From: an uncultured Collinsella sp.
Lineage (GTDB): Bacteria; Actinomycetota; Coriobacteriia; Coriobacteriales; Coriobacteriaceae
DNA: 64,000 bases
Assembly (NCBI GenBank): GCA_958450865.1
Contig: CAUDNY010000005.1
Coordinates: 136,741-200,740 of the forward strand
Direction of reading: 5' to 3'
Below, one piece after another: positions 27,075 through 36,826 of the stretch. Within the stretch, counting starts at the first letter, position 1, and every line of letters begins with the position of its first letter. The position numbers were made by a program, and so were the translations under genes. Below the pieces are notes generated by a model. That model was given only the letters and a program-made list of their open reading frames with translations, was not told the origin of the DNA and made no database searches.

Positions 27075-28193
27075 CTACTGTGCGGCCGGAACGTCATCAG
27101 GGTGCGGGTTGTCGCCGTAGATGCGCTGATACGTCAGCACGCGCCAGACCAGCGGCAGGCCGCCAATCTTAAAGTAATGCTTAAACGTATTGAGCTTGCC
27201 CGGCTTCTTAAAGTCAAAGCGCGAATCGATATAGGCGCGGGGCGACTTGACCATCAGGCGCAAGTCGGTCTCGCCACGCGGATCGAACAGCGACAGGTCA
27301 AAGCGACCGGCATCCCAATCGGCCTTCAGCTCGGGTGAAGCCTTCTTCCAAAACTGCTCACGCAGCTCATCGACCAGACGCTCATCATTCCAACGGTACG
27401 TATCGACCTTCATGCGCATTAAAATACCCTGAAGCTGAGCCTTAAGCTCGGGACGCTCGTCCAAAAAACGCTGCATCTCGGCATATTCGTCGCAAACGCA
27501 AAACACCTTGTTGGGCGAATTAACGGAGCTCTTCTCGTTATCTTGGCGATAGCACAAAATGGGGTCCGCAATAAACGCGGCACGCTCGGCGCAAGCCCAA
27601 ACCTTAAAGTTAAAGCCTGCGTCCTGATACGAGGCACCCGGCGTGGGAAGGAACCGAATCTGATTGTCGTTGAGGAACTCGCGCCGATAGATAGCCGACC
27701 AAATGGAAGGTTTGCGGTAGAAGATGCCTGGGCGATCGACGGGGCGATACGCGGCGCCCGTCATATGCTCGTCGATGATCCCAAACAGCTCACGGCGCTC
27801 GCTGGGCGTGGACCAATACAGGTAAAAGTCGCCCTTTACCACATCGGCATGCTCGGTATCGGCCTTGGCGACCAGCTTTTGAAGTGAATCCTCAAACATA
27901 AAGTCATCGGACTCAAGAATACCCACGTACTCACCGCGCGCCATCTCCAGGCCGCGGTTCATCGAGTCGCCGTAGCCGCTGTTGGCCTTGTCGATCATCT
28001 TGACGCGGGAGTCGCGCTCCATGTACTCGCGGATGATATCCGGCGAGCTATCGGTGGAGCCGTCGTTGATACAGATGATCTCGATGTCCTTGAGCGTCTG
28101 CGCCACGGCGGAATCGAGGCACTCGCGCAGGTAGCGCTCAACATTGCAAATGGGGACAAGCAGCGAAACTTTAGGGGTATCAGAGTTCTGCAA
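27075..28193 (-). CDS. GT2-family glycosyltransferase (paralogue of 29315-30418)
   Basis: 372 residues with KVSLLVPICNVERYLRECLD, CINDGSTDSSPDIIREYMER and GILESDDFMFEDS. The start is TTG at 28193, supported by AGGAGG 5 bases before it. The N-terminal 110 residues and the later IWSAIYRREFL, FLPTPGASYQD and YRQDNEKSSVNS segments are nearly the same as in the gene at 29315-30418, so the two arose by duplication. The last third differs more, which may mean different acceptors. Confidence 0.85.
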   Translation of the reverse strand: MQNSDTPKVSLLVPICNVERYLRECLDSAVAQTLKDIEIICINDGSTDSSPDIIREYMERDSRVKMIDKANSGYGDSMNRGLEMARGEYVGILESDDFMFEDSLQKLVAKADTEHADVVKGDFYLYWSTPSERRELFGIIDEHMTGAAYRPVDRPGIFYRKPSIWSAIYRREFLNDNQIRFLPTPGASYQDAGFNFKVWACAERAAFIADPILCYRQDNEKSSVNSPNKVFCVCDEYAEMQRFLDERPELKAQLQGILMRMKVDTYRWNDERLVDELREQFWKKASPELKADWDAGRFDLSLFDPRGETDLRLMVKSPRAYIDSRFDFKKPGKLNTFKHYFKIGGLPLVWRVLTYQRIYGDNPHPDDVPAAQ

Positions 28194-28267
28194 GAGAACC
28201 TCCTGTTGAATAGCGTGTAACAGGGTTATTTTAGCAGCCGAGTTGCGGCGGGCTGCAGCGCTTGGAA

Positions 28268-29308
28268 TTAGAGAAAGCGCTCCAGACAGGCTTTGAGACC
28301 GCGAGTCGAAAGATAGAACAGCGTGGCGTCTGCCATCGAAACGCTCGAGGCCGCCGCAACGAGCTTGAAGGCAACACGGCGAACGGCGCCCTTAGCAGGC
28401 ATATCCGCCCACTCCGTTCCCAAAAACGTCGTGAGGTCCAAGTTGACGCGAGCCGCCACGCGATGGAAGTCATCGGCATCCAAGCGCGCCAGGTCGAACA
28501 CAATGAGGTCCAAAAACCAAGTTATCAGCTCACCGGGACACAGGTCCAAAAGACCGTAGGCCGCCCAGTCCTCCAAGACCTCCTCGAGCATCCTCATGTG
28601 GGCGTTAAGCTTTTTGGCGCGAGCCCCGGCACTGTTGAACTCGTGCGTCGCCGATTCGCTCTCCATCACGTAGTGGTAGAACTTGTCCGGCATGACGACG
28701 GTCTTGCGGGCAAGCGCATAAGCCGCAAATTGGAAGACGACGTCCTCGCCCAAAGCCAAACCGGGGGCGAAGCGAATGCCTTCGTGATTGAGCAGCTCGC
28801 GCGAAAAAGCCGCACGGCAGGCATAGGGCTGCGCATTTGAATGGAACAGCAGTTGGGGATCACGGGCGCCGAAGGTACCGGCTTTGGGGCTCATGAGTTG
28901 CTGGACGCGTTTAGGGGCAGCATCGGCTGGCTCACAGACGCCGCCAAAAACGGCGGCCTCGGCATCTGCAGACTCCATGGCATGCAGCACGCGCTCGACC
29001 GTCTGCGCATCGATGTAATCGTCGGCGTCCACAAAAAAGACGGTCTCGCCCTCGGCGGCATCGATACCGGCATTTCGAGCACACGAGACGCCCGCGTTTT
29101 CCTGGTCAATCACCAGCACGCGATCGTCGGCCTGCGCGATCTGGCGTAACACGTTCAACGAATCATCAGTCGAACCGTCGTTGACGCAGACAACCTGAAT
29201 CGAGCGCTCGGACTGGGCCAGCAGCGAATCGAGGCATCGCTGAATGGAGCGCGCAGAGTTATAAACGGGGACGACAATGGTAGCTTTAGGACACGAGACC
29301 TCTCCCAT
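28268..29308 (-). CDS. GT2-family glycosyltransferase
   Basis: 346 residues with ATIVVPVYNSARSIQRCLDS, VCVNDGSTDDSLNVL and FFVDADDYIDAQTV. The ATG at 29308 is clear. It stands 6 bp after the upstream GT2 gene and 74 bp before the next, in the same operon. The DADD metal site replaces the ESDD of its neighbours. The sugar is unknown. Confidence 0.85.
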   Translation of the reverse strand: MGEVSCPKATIVVPVYNSARSIQRCLDSLLAQSERSIQVVCVNDGSTDDSLNVLRQIAQADDRVLVIDQENAGVSCARNAGIDAAEGETVFFVDADDYIDAQTVERVLHAMESADAEAAVFGGVCEPADAAPKRVQQLMSPKAGTFGARDPQLLFHSNAQPYACRAAFSRELLNHEGIRFAPGLALGEDVVFQFAAYALARKTVVMPDKFYHYVMESESATHEFNSAGARAKKLNAHMRMLEEVLEDWAAYGLLDLCPGELITWFLDLIVFDLARLDADDFHRVAARVNLDLTTFLGTEWADMPAKGAVRRVAFKLVAAASSVSMADATLFYLSTRGLKACLERFL

Positions 29309-29314
29309 GCCGAC

Positions 29315-30418
29315 CTACCCCCTCAGCGATTCGATGAGGAAGGCGGCGACCACGCCAGGGCCTCCAACCGAGGCGTAATACTTAGCGCGCCCCAAGGCAC
29401 CATCCGTCGCAAAACTCGGATGCTCGTCAACCCAGCCCTCAGGATCTTTGAGAATGGCAGCGAGATTCGCGCGCTTCCACGGCTTGAGGTCGTCAAGCGA
29501 AAACTCCCCCGCGTCCAAGGCCGCCTGAAATTCCTTAGCCATCTGCACCAGGAACTCCTTATAGAACTTAGGCGCTAGGCGCACATAGTTCCACATGTAC
29601 GAATCGTACTTAATGAGTTGATTGAACTTGAGCATGCGCGCGACGTCATCACTTGCGTGGTCGCGGGCATAATCCTCTCGAATCCAACGCTCAATCTCGG
29701 CATACTCGGTATTGACGCAAAAGACCTTAGCCGAAGAATTGACCGAGGAATTCTCGTTGTCCTGGCGATACGACAACACGGCATCATGCAGGTAAACAGC
29801 CTTATCGGCGCACGCGATCACCTTAAAGGCGAATGACGTGTCCTGAAAGGATGCCCCCGGAGTCGGCAGGAACTTAATGCCGTTGCGCTCAAGAAAATCG
29901 CGACGGTACACGGCCGACCAAATCGACGGCTTTTGCTTAAAGAACTGCGTCGTATCGCTCGGGTGCACTGGCTTGCCACAATCCTGAGGTCTAAACATCT
30001 CGTGCAGCGAACGGCGTTCCTCGGGCTTAGACCAGTAGAAATCAAAGTTCGCCTTCGCAAAGTCGGCATTATTGCTATCGGCGGCCGAGACAAGCTTTTC
30101 GAGTGCGTCGGGCGCCATAAAGTCATCGGACTCCAAGATGCCAACGTACTTGCCACGCGCCATCTCCAGACCGTGGTTCATCGAGTCGCCGTAGCCGCTG
30201 TTGGCCTTGTCGATCATCTTGACGCGCCCATCGCGCTCCATATACTCGCGGATAATCGCCGGCGAGTTGTCGGTCGACCCGTCGTTAATGCAGATGATCT
30301 CAATATCCTTGAGCGTCTGCGCCAGGGCGGAATCGAGACACTCGCGCAGGTAGCGTTGAACATTGTAAATGGGAATAAGCAGCGATAGAACAGGGCTGCC
30401 AGAGGCGTTAGTAGACAA
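29315..30418 (-). CDS. GT2-family glycosyltransferase, first gene of the GT operon
   Basis: 367 residues with VLSLLIPIYNVQRYLRECLD, CINDGSTDNSPAIIREYMER and GILESDDFMAPDALEKL. The start is TTG at 30418 with AAGGAG 5 bases upstream. It is a close paralogue of 27075-28193. The 112-bp gap to the divergent acyltransferase gene must hold the promoter of the whole GT operon. Confidence 0.85.
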   Translation of the reverse strand: MSTNASGSPVLSLLIPIYNVQRYLRECLDSALAQTLKDIEIICINDGSTDNSPAIIREYMERDGRVKMIDKANSGYGDSMNHGLEMARGKYVGILESDDFMAPDALEKLVSAADSNNADFAKANFDFYWSKPEERRSLHEMFRPQDCGKPVHPSDTTQFFKQKPSIWSAVYRRDFLERNGIKFLPTPGASFQDTSFAFKVIACADKAVYLHDAVLSYRQDNENSSVNSSAKVFCVNTEYAEIERWIREDYARDHASDDVARMLKFNQLIKYDSYMWNYVRLAPKFYKEFLVQMAKEFQAALDAGEFSLDDLKPWKRANLAAILKDPEGWVDEHPSFATDGALGRAKYYASVGGPGVVAAFLIESLRG

Positions 30419-30484
30419 ATGTGCTCCTTAGGAAATACCTGTCGTTTCATGGTATCAAAGGGTCAGCGCGCCAGCGGGCGTTTA

Positions 30485-30490
30485 TATAAT
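30485..30490 (+). promoter_or_regulatory. Perfect -10 box before the acyltransferase gene
   Basis: TATAAT lies 40 bases before the ATG at 30531 in a T-rich context. The -35 region (GTCAGC at a 17-base spacing) is weak. Confidence 0.4.
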
Positions 30491-30530
30491 CTATGGAGCT
30501 CGCAGAGGCAAACCGATAAGAAAGGACGTC

Positions 30531-31661
30531 ATGCAGCCCAAAGCCGCACGCAATATATCCATCGAAGCGCTGCGCTTAATCGCGGTCGCCGGTATCGCGG
30601 TGTTCCACACCTTTCAGTGGACCTTCCAAGCCACCTGCGTCGGCTTGCCGGAATACGCGCCGCTTGCCACCTTCCCCTATTCCGGCGTGCTCGGTTTTAT
30701 TAACTTGCTGGGCTGCTGGGCCAACGAGGTCTTCTTTATGATCTCGGGCTATTTTCTCATCGCTTCGGCCGCGCGTGCTTGGGACGGTGGGGCAACGTGG
30801 AAGTCGCAAACGCAGCGAACGGCGCGGCGACAAGGCAAGGTCATTATGCCCACTGCGTTTTATTGCCTCGTGGCGCTCGCGTGGTCCACGGTCGTCTCCC
30901 CCATTCCCGATGTTGCCCTCAGCACGCACTACTGGTACACGCTAGGCCTTGAGTTTATCTGGGTCTATGCCGTCACGGTCTTCATGGCGCCATGGTTTGG
31001 ACTGGCTAAGAGTCGACTCTTCCAGAAGAGCTACACGACGACGGTCATCGTCGTTGGCATCCTCGCATTTATTGTTAACGGGTATTTAGCCGCCATGAGT
31101 GCGACAAGCGCCGGCGAGTTTTCTTGGCTCCAGAAGCTCATGAGCGCTGCCACGTACGTAATCGCGTTTTTGATCGGCGGGCTGCTCCGCGACGTTACCG
31201 AAACCATGGATTCGGACAAGGCGGGGGCCTTAGGCACGCGGTCGCTCGCAGCGGTTTTGGTGCTCGCCACCATCCTGGTAGGAGCACTCTCCTTCACCGG
31301 CAACCTCACGGCGATGGCAGTCCTCTCCTACAAATCGACCTCGCTGATCTCGTTTGCCCTCGCTGCCGCCTCCTTGCTCTTTGCGGCAACCCGACGCAGT
31401 GCCTCAGGCAATCCGCGGACTGCAGGCATCATCGTCACCTTATCGACCGCCACGCTCGGTTTCTATGTGATGCAGTCGCTCACCAGCAGCCTGTGGCGTC
31501 CCGTCTTCAATACGTTGCTCGCAAACATACTGGTCAGCCAAAACAGCCCGGCAGCTATATATATCATCACGGGTACCGTCATTAGCATCGTCTTTGCTCT
31601 GGCGCTCCTCATCATCGATGCAGCTAGAAGCCTTATCGTTCGCAAGCTCAAGCGACAATAG
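30531..31661 (+). CDS. Acyltransferase family 3 membrane protein
   Basis: 376 residues with about ten membrane helices and the family start ISIEALRLIAVAGIAVFHTF (Arg and His conserved), then FFMISGYFLIASA. GAAAGGACGTC precedes the ATG at 30531. It is probably an O-acetyltransferase acting on the exported glycan. It is transcribed away from the GT operon. It is only distantly like the acyltransferase at 21073-22152 and is much more GC-rich. Confidence 0.82.
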   Translation: MQPKAARNISIEALRLIAVAGIAVFHTFQWTFQATCVGLPEYAPLATFPYSGVLGFINLLGCWANEVFFMISGYFLIASAARAWDGGATWKSQTQRTARRQGKVIMPTAFYCLVALAWSTVVSPIPDVALSTHYWYTLGLEFIWVYAVTVFMAPWFGLAKSRLFQKSYTTTVIVVGILAFIVNGYLAAMSATSAGEFSWLQKLMSAATYVIAFLIGGLLRDVTETMDSDKAGALGTRSLAAVLVLATILVGALSFTGNLTAMAVLSYKSTSLISFALAAASLLFAATRRSASGNPRTAGIIVTLSTATLGFYVMQSLTSSLWRPVFNTLLANILVSQNSPAAIYIITGTVISIVFALALLIIDAARSLIVRKLKRQ

Positions 31662-31831
31662 ACACGCTGCCGTCAGACGCTAAAGCCGCTGCAGCCGTGG
31701 CAGGTTCCTGCGTTTTATTCAAAGCTTGCCGACAAGGTGCGGTGAGCCTTTACAATAGGACAGTCCCAAGGACGTATTCGATAGCTTCCGCGCAGCGCTC
31801 GCGCGCCGCGCGTGAAAGGATATATTGCCCC

Positions 31832-32854
31832 ATGCCTTCAACCCTTCCCGCTCCCATCGATAAGCTCGCCATCGTTGTCGTTACCTACAAGCGCCAGGAA
31901 CTCCTGGCCAACTTGTTCGACTCCATGACCGAGCTCACGGCAACGCCCTGGCGCATCGTGATTGTCGATAACGAGAATTCGCGCGAGACCGAGGCCATGT
32001 GCACTGCATTCAACGAGCGCCTGGCCAACCTGTGGGGCATCGACGCCGTGCAGCCCGACGCGCAGGGCGGCACCGACCGTGTCATCTACGCCCCGCAGCT
32101 CGAAAACGGCGGCGGTGCGGGCGGCTTCTCCGCTGGCACTAAATGCGCATACGATCTGGGGGCCCAGTGGTTCTGGGTGATGGACGACGACGTGCTCGTC
32201 ATCCCCGAAGGCATCGAGCGCCTGGCCAAGTGGACCGACCGCTACGATGTTATCCAGGGTTCGCGCCTGGACTTTGACGGCGGCGCCTTCTTTTGGCAGT
32301 ACCAACTCATCCTTTCGCTCGGCATCCCCAACCCTGTCGCCAAGTGGGATCTGGGTCCCGAGGGCTACCGCACCATGAACCAACTGTGCTTTGAGGGCGG
32401 CATGTTCTCGCGCCGCGTGGTCGACAAGATTGGCCTGCCCGACGCGCGCTTCTTTATCTACGGCGACGATGCCTGCTACGGCTACGTGGCCAGTCAACAC
32501 TTCCCCGCCGCCGTGGTCGCCGACGTGGTGCTCAAGCGCGCCCGCGCCGTCTCTAACTGGGATATCGCCGGCAAGCGCCAGCTCAACTCCACGAGCGACA
32601 CCAACCGCTACTACATCATGCGCAACCGCGGTTATCTGGCACGCTACATGCAGATCTACGGCGACTACCACCCTGTGCTGTTCCGTCTGGGCAATGCCGC
32701 GACCTTCTGCAAGGAGTTCATTCGTCTGGCAGCAGTCGACAAATGCTTTAAGACCGGTATTCCGGCGCTGCGCCGTGGCATGAAGGACGCCCGCAAGATC
32801 GTCAAGGATCCCAACTGGAAGCCCATGCCTCCCATGAAGGGCGCCGAGCAGTAA
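31832..32854 (+). CDS. GT2 glycosyltransferase, galactofuranosyltransferase-like
   Basis: 340 residues. KLAIVVVTYKRQELLANLFD starts the GT-A domain, WVMDDDVLVIPEGIE holds an Asp-rich metal site, and FIYGDDACYGYVASQHFP follows. This resembles GlfT2/WfgD-like enzymes that use UDP-galactofuranose. The ATG at 31832 is chosen because AAAGGA lies 11 bases upstream. The frame is open to 31697, but the extension looks like leader. A TACAAT at 31751 may be its -10. The cluster's other transferases are on the opposite strand. Confidence 0.78.
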   Translation: MPSTLPAPIDKLAIVVVTYKRQELLANLFDSMTELTATPWRIVIVDNENSRETEAMCTAFNERLANLWGIDAVQPDAQGGTDRVIYAPQLENGGGAGGFSAGTKCAYDLGAQWFWVMDDDVLVIPEGIERLAKWTDRYDVIQGSRLDFDGGAFFWQYQLILSLGIPNPVAKWDLGPEGYRTMNQLCFEGGMFSRRVVDKIGLPDARFFIYGDDACYGYVASQHFPAAVVADVVLKRARAVSNWDIAGKRQLNSTSDTNRYYIMRNRGYLARYMQIYGDYHPVLFRLGNAATFCKEFIRLAAVDKCFKTGIPALRRGMKDARKIVKDPNWKPMPPMKGAEQ

Positions 32855-32872
32855 AAGGGCTTTCGCCCGCCG

Positions 32873-34672
32873 CTACAGTCGTTGGCACACCACGGACACA
32901 CGCTGACCGTCAAAACCAAAGCCCCAACGCATGCGCCCGACGGCGGGACGCGGCACGCGGATATCATCGATGCCGTCGCGTTCTATGTCGAGCAGCGCCT
33001 GAACCGCCAACAGTTCCAGGCCCAGGGCATCGACGCCAGGGTCGTACATCATGTTGATCGTTATCAGCGGTCGCTCATCGAGCATGCCGAGCGTGTCGGC
33101 CACGTCAAACACCCGACCGGTGGGAATCACCTGGATATCCCAGCGATCCGAGACGCCACTTCGCTTGGAGCTGGGATTGCAATAGCCGGGCAGTCCAAAG
33201 CAGAGCCCCTGAAGCGCCAGATGATAGGCTGTCGGCATATCTGATTGGCCCACATCGATGCCCAGATCGCCGATAGCACAGCTCAAAGCTTGCTTTACAG
33301 TGTCCTCGTCTCCTCGACACAGCCCGTCATGGAACGAGTCGATAACTCCAACGTCCTCAACGGCGCACTCAAACCATTCCAGAATTACAAGACGGAGCGC
33401 CTGACGCACTTCGTCATTAGGCAGACGCAGGGAACGAAGGCACGCGCCGTCCTCCGAATGCCCCGTCATATCCGTCGTAAGGAATCCAGACAGATACAGC
33501 GCAGTCCAGATATCTTCGAGCTTGGCGGCATCGGCCTCCTCGGCATGCATATGCACTGGCGCCTCAATAATCCCATGCGGCTCAACCAAATCGAACAATG
33601 CGGACAGGCGAATGAGATTCCAGTCGCCGACGCATGCGCTCAGACGGTCGGCGTAACCATACAGATCTGCCCGAACGGGCGCGACGCAACCGCGATGCAC
33701 GTAGTCCACCACACGCTCCGGGATCGAGCAATAAAAGCCACCAAACAGGTAGCCCTCGAGCCACTCACGCGCGTCATCCAGACAGCCGTTGCGACCGATG
33801 CAATCCAACAGCACCTGGACTTCGTCGTCCGAAAAACCGAACCATCGATCACACCAACTCGACAGTGGCGTCGCCGATCGATAGGAAACCCCACGCTGGG
33901 ACAACGCAAGCTCGGCAGGACCGGGGCGCTCGCCCATCAGACACGTCAATCGCAGCGAGTCGCCGGCGTCGGCAATGGTGTCGAACAACATTCGGCTGAG
34001 CGGCTCTAGAGAATCCACGCTACCGTCGTCCTTAGCGTCCAAACGTTTTGGACATACCGCATCGTAGTCGTCTATCAGAAGAACAACCTGCTCATCGAAA
34101 GCTGTCTGGAGCAGTTTAATGAGCACGCAAAGCGCCGCATCGGTCTCATTATCGCTGGCCACCCCACGCGCCGCCCTCTCGATAAGACGAACCTCACGTC
34201 TTGACAGATCAGGCGCGGCAAGCAGCGGCAGCAATCGGGCGCACTCGTGTGCAACAGCGCTGCGAATAGCCGCCGCAGCATCGGCGTCACACCTCACAGC
34301 GGCAGTTGAAAAGTCAAGCGTGATGACCGGATAACACGCGTGCTCATCACGATAGCGACCGCCGCCCGCCTGCCAAATCTGGGTGCCGACGAACGGGCTT
34401 CGATCTGGCCGCCGGTGATCAGGTCGTTCCAAATAGCATTTGAGCATCGATAGGTTCATGCTCTTGCCAAAACCCTTGGGCCGACAACAAAGCGCAACAG
34501 GCGCTTCGCCGTCCAATATATCGGCAATAAACATAGTCTTATCGACGAGTAAACACCGATTGATTGCATCGGAAAAGTCGTGTACATCAACCGGCAGAGC
34601 TGCGTTATCCGCATGATTGAGCAACCGTGCGCCAAAAGCATGAGCAACACCATAATTCTCCTGTTCAGACAC
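32873..34672 (-). CDS. AAA-ATPase_like (PF09820-type) protein
   Basis: 599 residues. CLLVDKTMFIADILDGEAPV and RPKGFGKSMNLSMLKCYLE (degenerate P-loop) followed by VVLLIDDYDAVCPKR are hallmarks of the AAA-ATPase_like family, which is abundant in gut bacteria and often paired with a C-terminal PD-(D/E)XK nuclease-like part. Here the C-terminal ITINMMYDPGVDALGLELL and the conserved DxxxxELL spacing are only partly nuclease-like. The start is GTG at 34672 with AAGGAG 8 bases upstream. The gene converges on the glycosyltransferase gene with an 18-bp gap. The biological role of the family is unknown. Confidence 0.75.
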   Translation of the reverse strand: MSEQENYGVAHAFGARLLNHADNAALPVDVHDFSDAINRCLLVDKTMFIADILDGEAPVALCCRPKGFGKSMNLSMLKCYLERPDHRRPDRSPFVGTQIWQAGGGRYRDEHACYPVITLDFSTAAVRCDADAAAAIRSAVAHECARLLPLLAAPDLSRREVRLIERAARGVASDNETDAALCVLIKLLQTAFDEQVVLLIDDYDAVCPKRLDAKDDGSVDSLEPLSRMLFDTIADAGDSLRLTCLMGERPGPAELALSQRGVSYRSATPLSSWCDRWFGFSDDEVQVLLDCIGRNGCLDDAREWLEGYLFGGFYCSIPERVVDYVHRGCVAPVRADLYGYADRLSACVGDWNLIRLSALFDLVEPHGIIEAPVHMHAEEADAAKLEDIWTALYLSGFLTTDMTGHSEDGACLRSLRLPNDEVRQALRLVILEWFECAVEDVGVIDSFHDGLCRGDEDTVKQALSCAIGDLGIDVGQSDMPTAYHLALQGLCFGLPGYCNPSSKRSGVSDRWDIQVIPTGRVFDVADTLGMLDERPLITINMMYDPGVDALGLELLAVQALLDIERDGIDDIRVPRPAVGRMRWGFGFDGQRVSVVCQRL

Positions 34673-34805
34673 CGTAAACTCTCCTTCTAACGCAGCACGA
34701 TGCCCATTGTAGCGAGCGGGTAGAGCGCAACAATATCGACATGCAAACGTTTCGGGCAACGGTAGCAACAGACCCCCGAGGGGGCATAACAAATCGTTGC
34801 ACAAC

Positions 34806-34841
34806 AAAAACGGGGCCCGATGCCGCCGCACCGGACCCCGT
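34806..34841 (-). terminator. Terminator after the surface-protein gene
   Basis: On the minus strand ACGGGGTCCG pairs with CGGGCCCCGT and is followed by TTTTG. Confidence 0.75.
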
Positions 34842-34872
34842 CCCAAACTCTTATAGAAAACGATCTGGAAGA

Positions 34873-36687
34873 TTACTCCTCCGAGCCGTCCTCCCCTGAA
34901 GCCTTGTTCTGCTGATCGAGTTTATGCTTGCCACTCACAATAGACGTGGCGCCCAGCGTGGCCAAGCTTGCACTGGCAAGGCTCGCCATCACAATCAGAT
35001 CGCCCGTCTTGGGCATATTGCCGCCAGATGACTTGGTAGTTGTAGTCGTCGTGGTCGTGGTGGTCACCATTTTGGAGTCATTCTGCTCCTGGACCTGGTT
35101 GTCAGCACCGCTCTTGTCGTCGTCTTCGGACTGTTTCTTTTCGCCCCCGGCCTTGCTCTTGTCCTTCTCCTCAGATTCAGAGTTCTTATCCTCGCCCTTC
35201 TTCTGTTCGGACTTGTCGCTCTTCTCCTCAGAGCTAGAACCCTTATCGGATTCGGTCTTCTCGGAAGCCTCGTCCTTGGAGTCGCCCTTTGCGGCTTCGG
35301 TCTTTTCCGCGGAAACCTGATCAGAGTTGTCCTTGTTCTGGGTCGAGCCGTTATTGACGCCAGCCATCAGCGAAGAGCCCAGCGTAGAACCAAGTTGCAC
35401 GGAGAAAGAAGGCTTCTTGTCCGGCGAAGCAACGGGAGCGTCCGGCGCCTTATTCGAGTCGTCCTTGGAAGCATCAGAATCAGGGGTTGCGTCAGAGCCG
35501 GAGCCGTTGTTAGAGCCGGTGCCAACGGACGAATCGCTCGAGCCAGTGGAAGAGTCAGAGGAACCAGCGTCGGTCGAACCAGATGCGGCGCCGTCCGTAT
35601 TGCCGGCAGAGCTTGAAGACGAATCGCCCGCAGCAGAGCCGTTTGAATCGGAGCCGTTCGAGGTAGAGCCGTTGTTGGTAGTGCCACCAGCAGAGCCATC
35701 ACCGTCAGCATCGGTCGAGGGCGCATCCATCCTGCCATCATTGACATCGTCACTCGAGTCGTCATTCGAATCAGGTGTCGGCGAGGGCGCCGGCGTGGGC
35801 TCGGGCTGCACGGGCGTTGCAGCGGCAGCGGCCTCGTCCTCGGCGATATAAACCAAGCAGTCCTTCAGCTCGTTGCGGTAGCGGTTCTTCCAGCCCTCAT
35901 GATACTGGGGCTGGCTCGAATACTTGGTCGCCACGTTATTGACCACACTGTTGGAAAGCGCCGTCACAAACTCGCGGTCGGACATATCGTTGGAGAGATT
36001 CGCCCAACGGAAGAAGTCCCTGCAGCCACCGGTGCCGCACATGTTGGTGATGCTCCACACCATGCCCTTAACGCAATCGGCACGGCCCGAAATATCAATA
36101 CCCAAGCCGCTCTTGAGCCACGCCTCGGTCACCGCATAGTACGAGTTGTACGCATACGCATCCTGCAGAGCCGAAAACTCAGCAGGGTCGGTGTTATAAG
36201 CGCCCTGGAAGGCCTCCTGCGCAATACGGCCCAACTCGGTGAGCTGGCCATTCTCGTACATGGCATTGCTCGTGTTGGAAATCTCGCTGCCGCGATCAAT
36301 CGCATCCTTGAGCATGCTGTATTTTTCGGGGTTGTAGTTGTAGGCCTGCTTCATAAACGGAATGAGCGACCATCGACGGTCGAACTGGTAATAACCCAGC
36401 GCGTTATAGCCGTCGCCATACGAAAAGCCCTGGTTATAGTTGCCATGGCTCTCGTACTTGGTAAAGTACTTCATCTCGGGGGTCACGTTAACAAACGAAA
36501 CGCCCTGGACCGACCTCAGCACGCCCGAGAAGGACTGCTGGGTATAGAGACCCTTATCGATATCGGTCGCATCCGAGGCAACGCCCGGTGTGGGCTCCTC
36601 GGCGGCAGCGGGTGCGGGTGCGGTAACGGCGCCAAACGAAAGCGCCAACGTCAGGCCCGCGACAATCGCAGAATGCTTGGGCTGCAT
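34873..36687 (-). CDS. Sortase-anchored surface protein with lysozyme-like N-terminal domain
   Basis: 604 residues. A signal peptide (AIVAGLTLALSFGAVTAPA) is followed by a globular domain of about 250 residues with FTKYESHGNYNQGFSYGDG and LGYYQFDRRWS. The Glu in YESHGNYN and the GYYQFD turn recall lysozyme or transglycosylase-like folds, but I cannot confirm catalysis. Then come a low-complexity Ser/Asp/Gly region, a Lys/Glu-rich region, ten Thr in a row, and the sorting signal NMPKTGD, a hydrophobic stretch and a charged tail. The tail (HKLDQQNKASGEDGSEE) is longer than usual for a sortase substrate. GGGAGGATCTT precedes the ATG. No sortase gene is in the window. Confidence 0.75.
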   Translation of the reverse strand: MQPKHSAIVAGLTLALSFGAVTAPAPAAAEEPTPGVASDATDIDKGLYTQQSFSGVLRSVQGVSFVNVTPEMKYFTKYESHGNYNQGFSYGDGYNALGYYQFDRRWSLIPFMKQAYNYNPEKYSMLKDAIDRGSEISNTSNAMYENGQLTELGRIAQEAFQGAYNTDPAEFSALQDAYAYNSYYAVTEAWLKSGLGIDISGRADCVKGMVWSITNMCGTGGCRDFFRWANLSNDMSDREFVTALSNSVVNNVATKYSSQPQYHEGWKNRYRNELKDCLVYIAEDEAAAAATPVQPEPTPAPSPTPDSNDDSSDDVNDGRMDAPSTDADGDGSAGGTTNNGSTSNGSDSNGSAAGDSSSSSAGNTDGAASGSTDAGSSDSSTGSSDSSVGTGSNNGSGSDATPDSDASKDDSNKAPDAPVASPDKKPSFSVQLGSTLGSSLMAGVNNGSTQNKDNSDQVSAEKTEAAKGDSKDEASEKTESDKGSSSEEKSDKSEQKKGEDKNSESEEKDKSKAGGEKKQSEDDDKSGADNQVQEQNDSKMVTTTTTTTTTTKSSGGNMPKTGDLIVMASLASASLATLGATSIVSGKHKLDQQNKASGEDGSEE

Positions 36688-36826
36688 AAGATCCTCCCTG
36701 CATTGGTGTAGTTAAAGTGCAGTTTGCAAAGATAGAAATAAGTATTGCAGCTCGCCCGTTGTTACACAACAACCCCTCGGTAAACGGCAACAACCCTCCG
36801 CGAAATCTTAAGGAATTGCGCTCAAC

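Noticed and set aside
24894..27338. 814-codon plus-strand frame across the glycosyltransferase operon
   Set aside because: It is antisense to two GT2 genes with clear motifs, starts without a ribosome site and has His/Arg/Gln-rich composition typical of an antisense shadow in GC-rich DNA.
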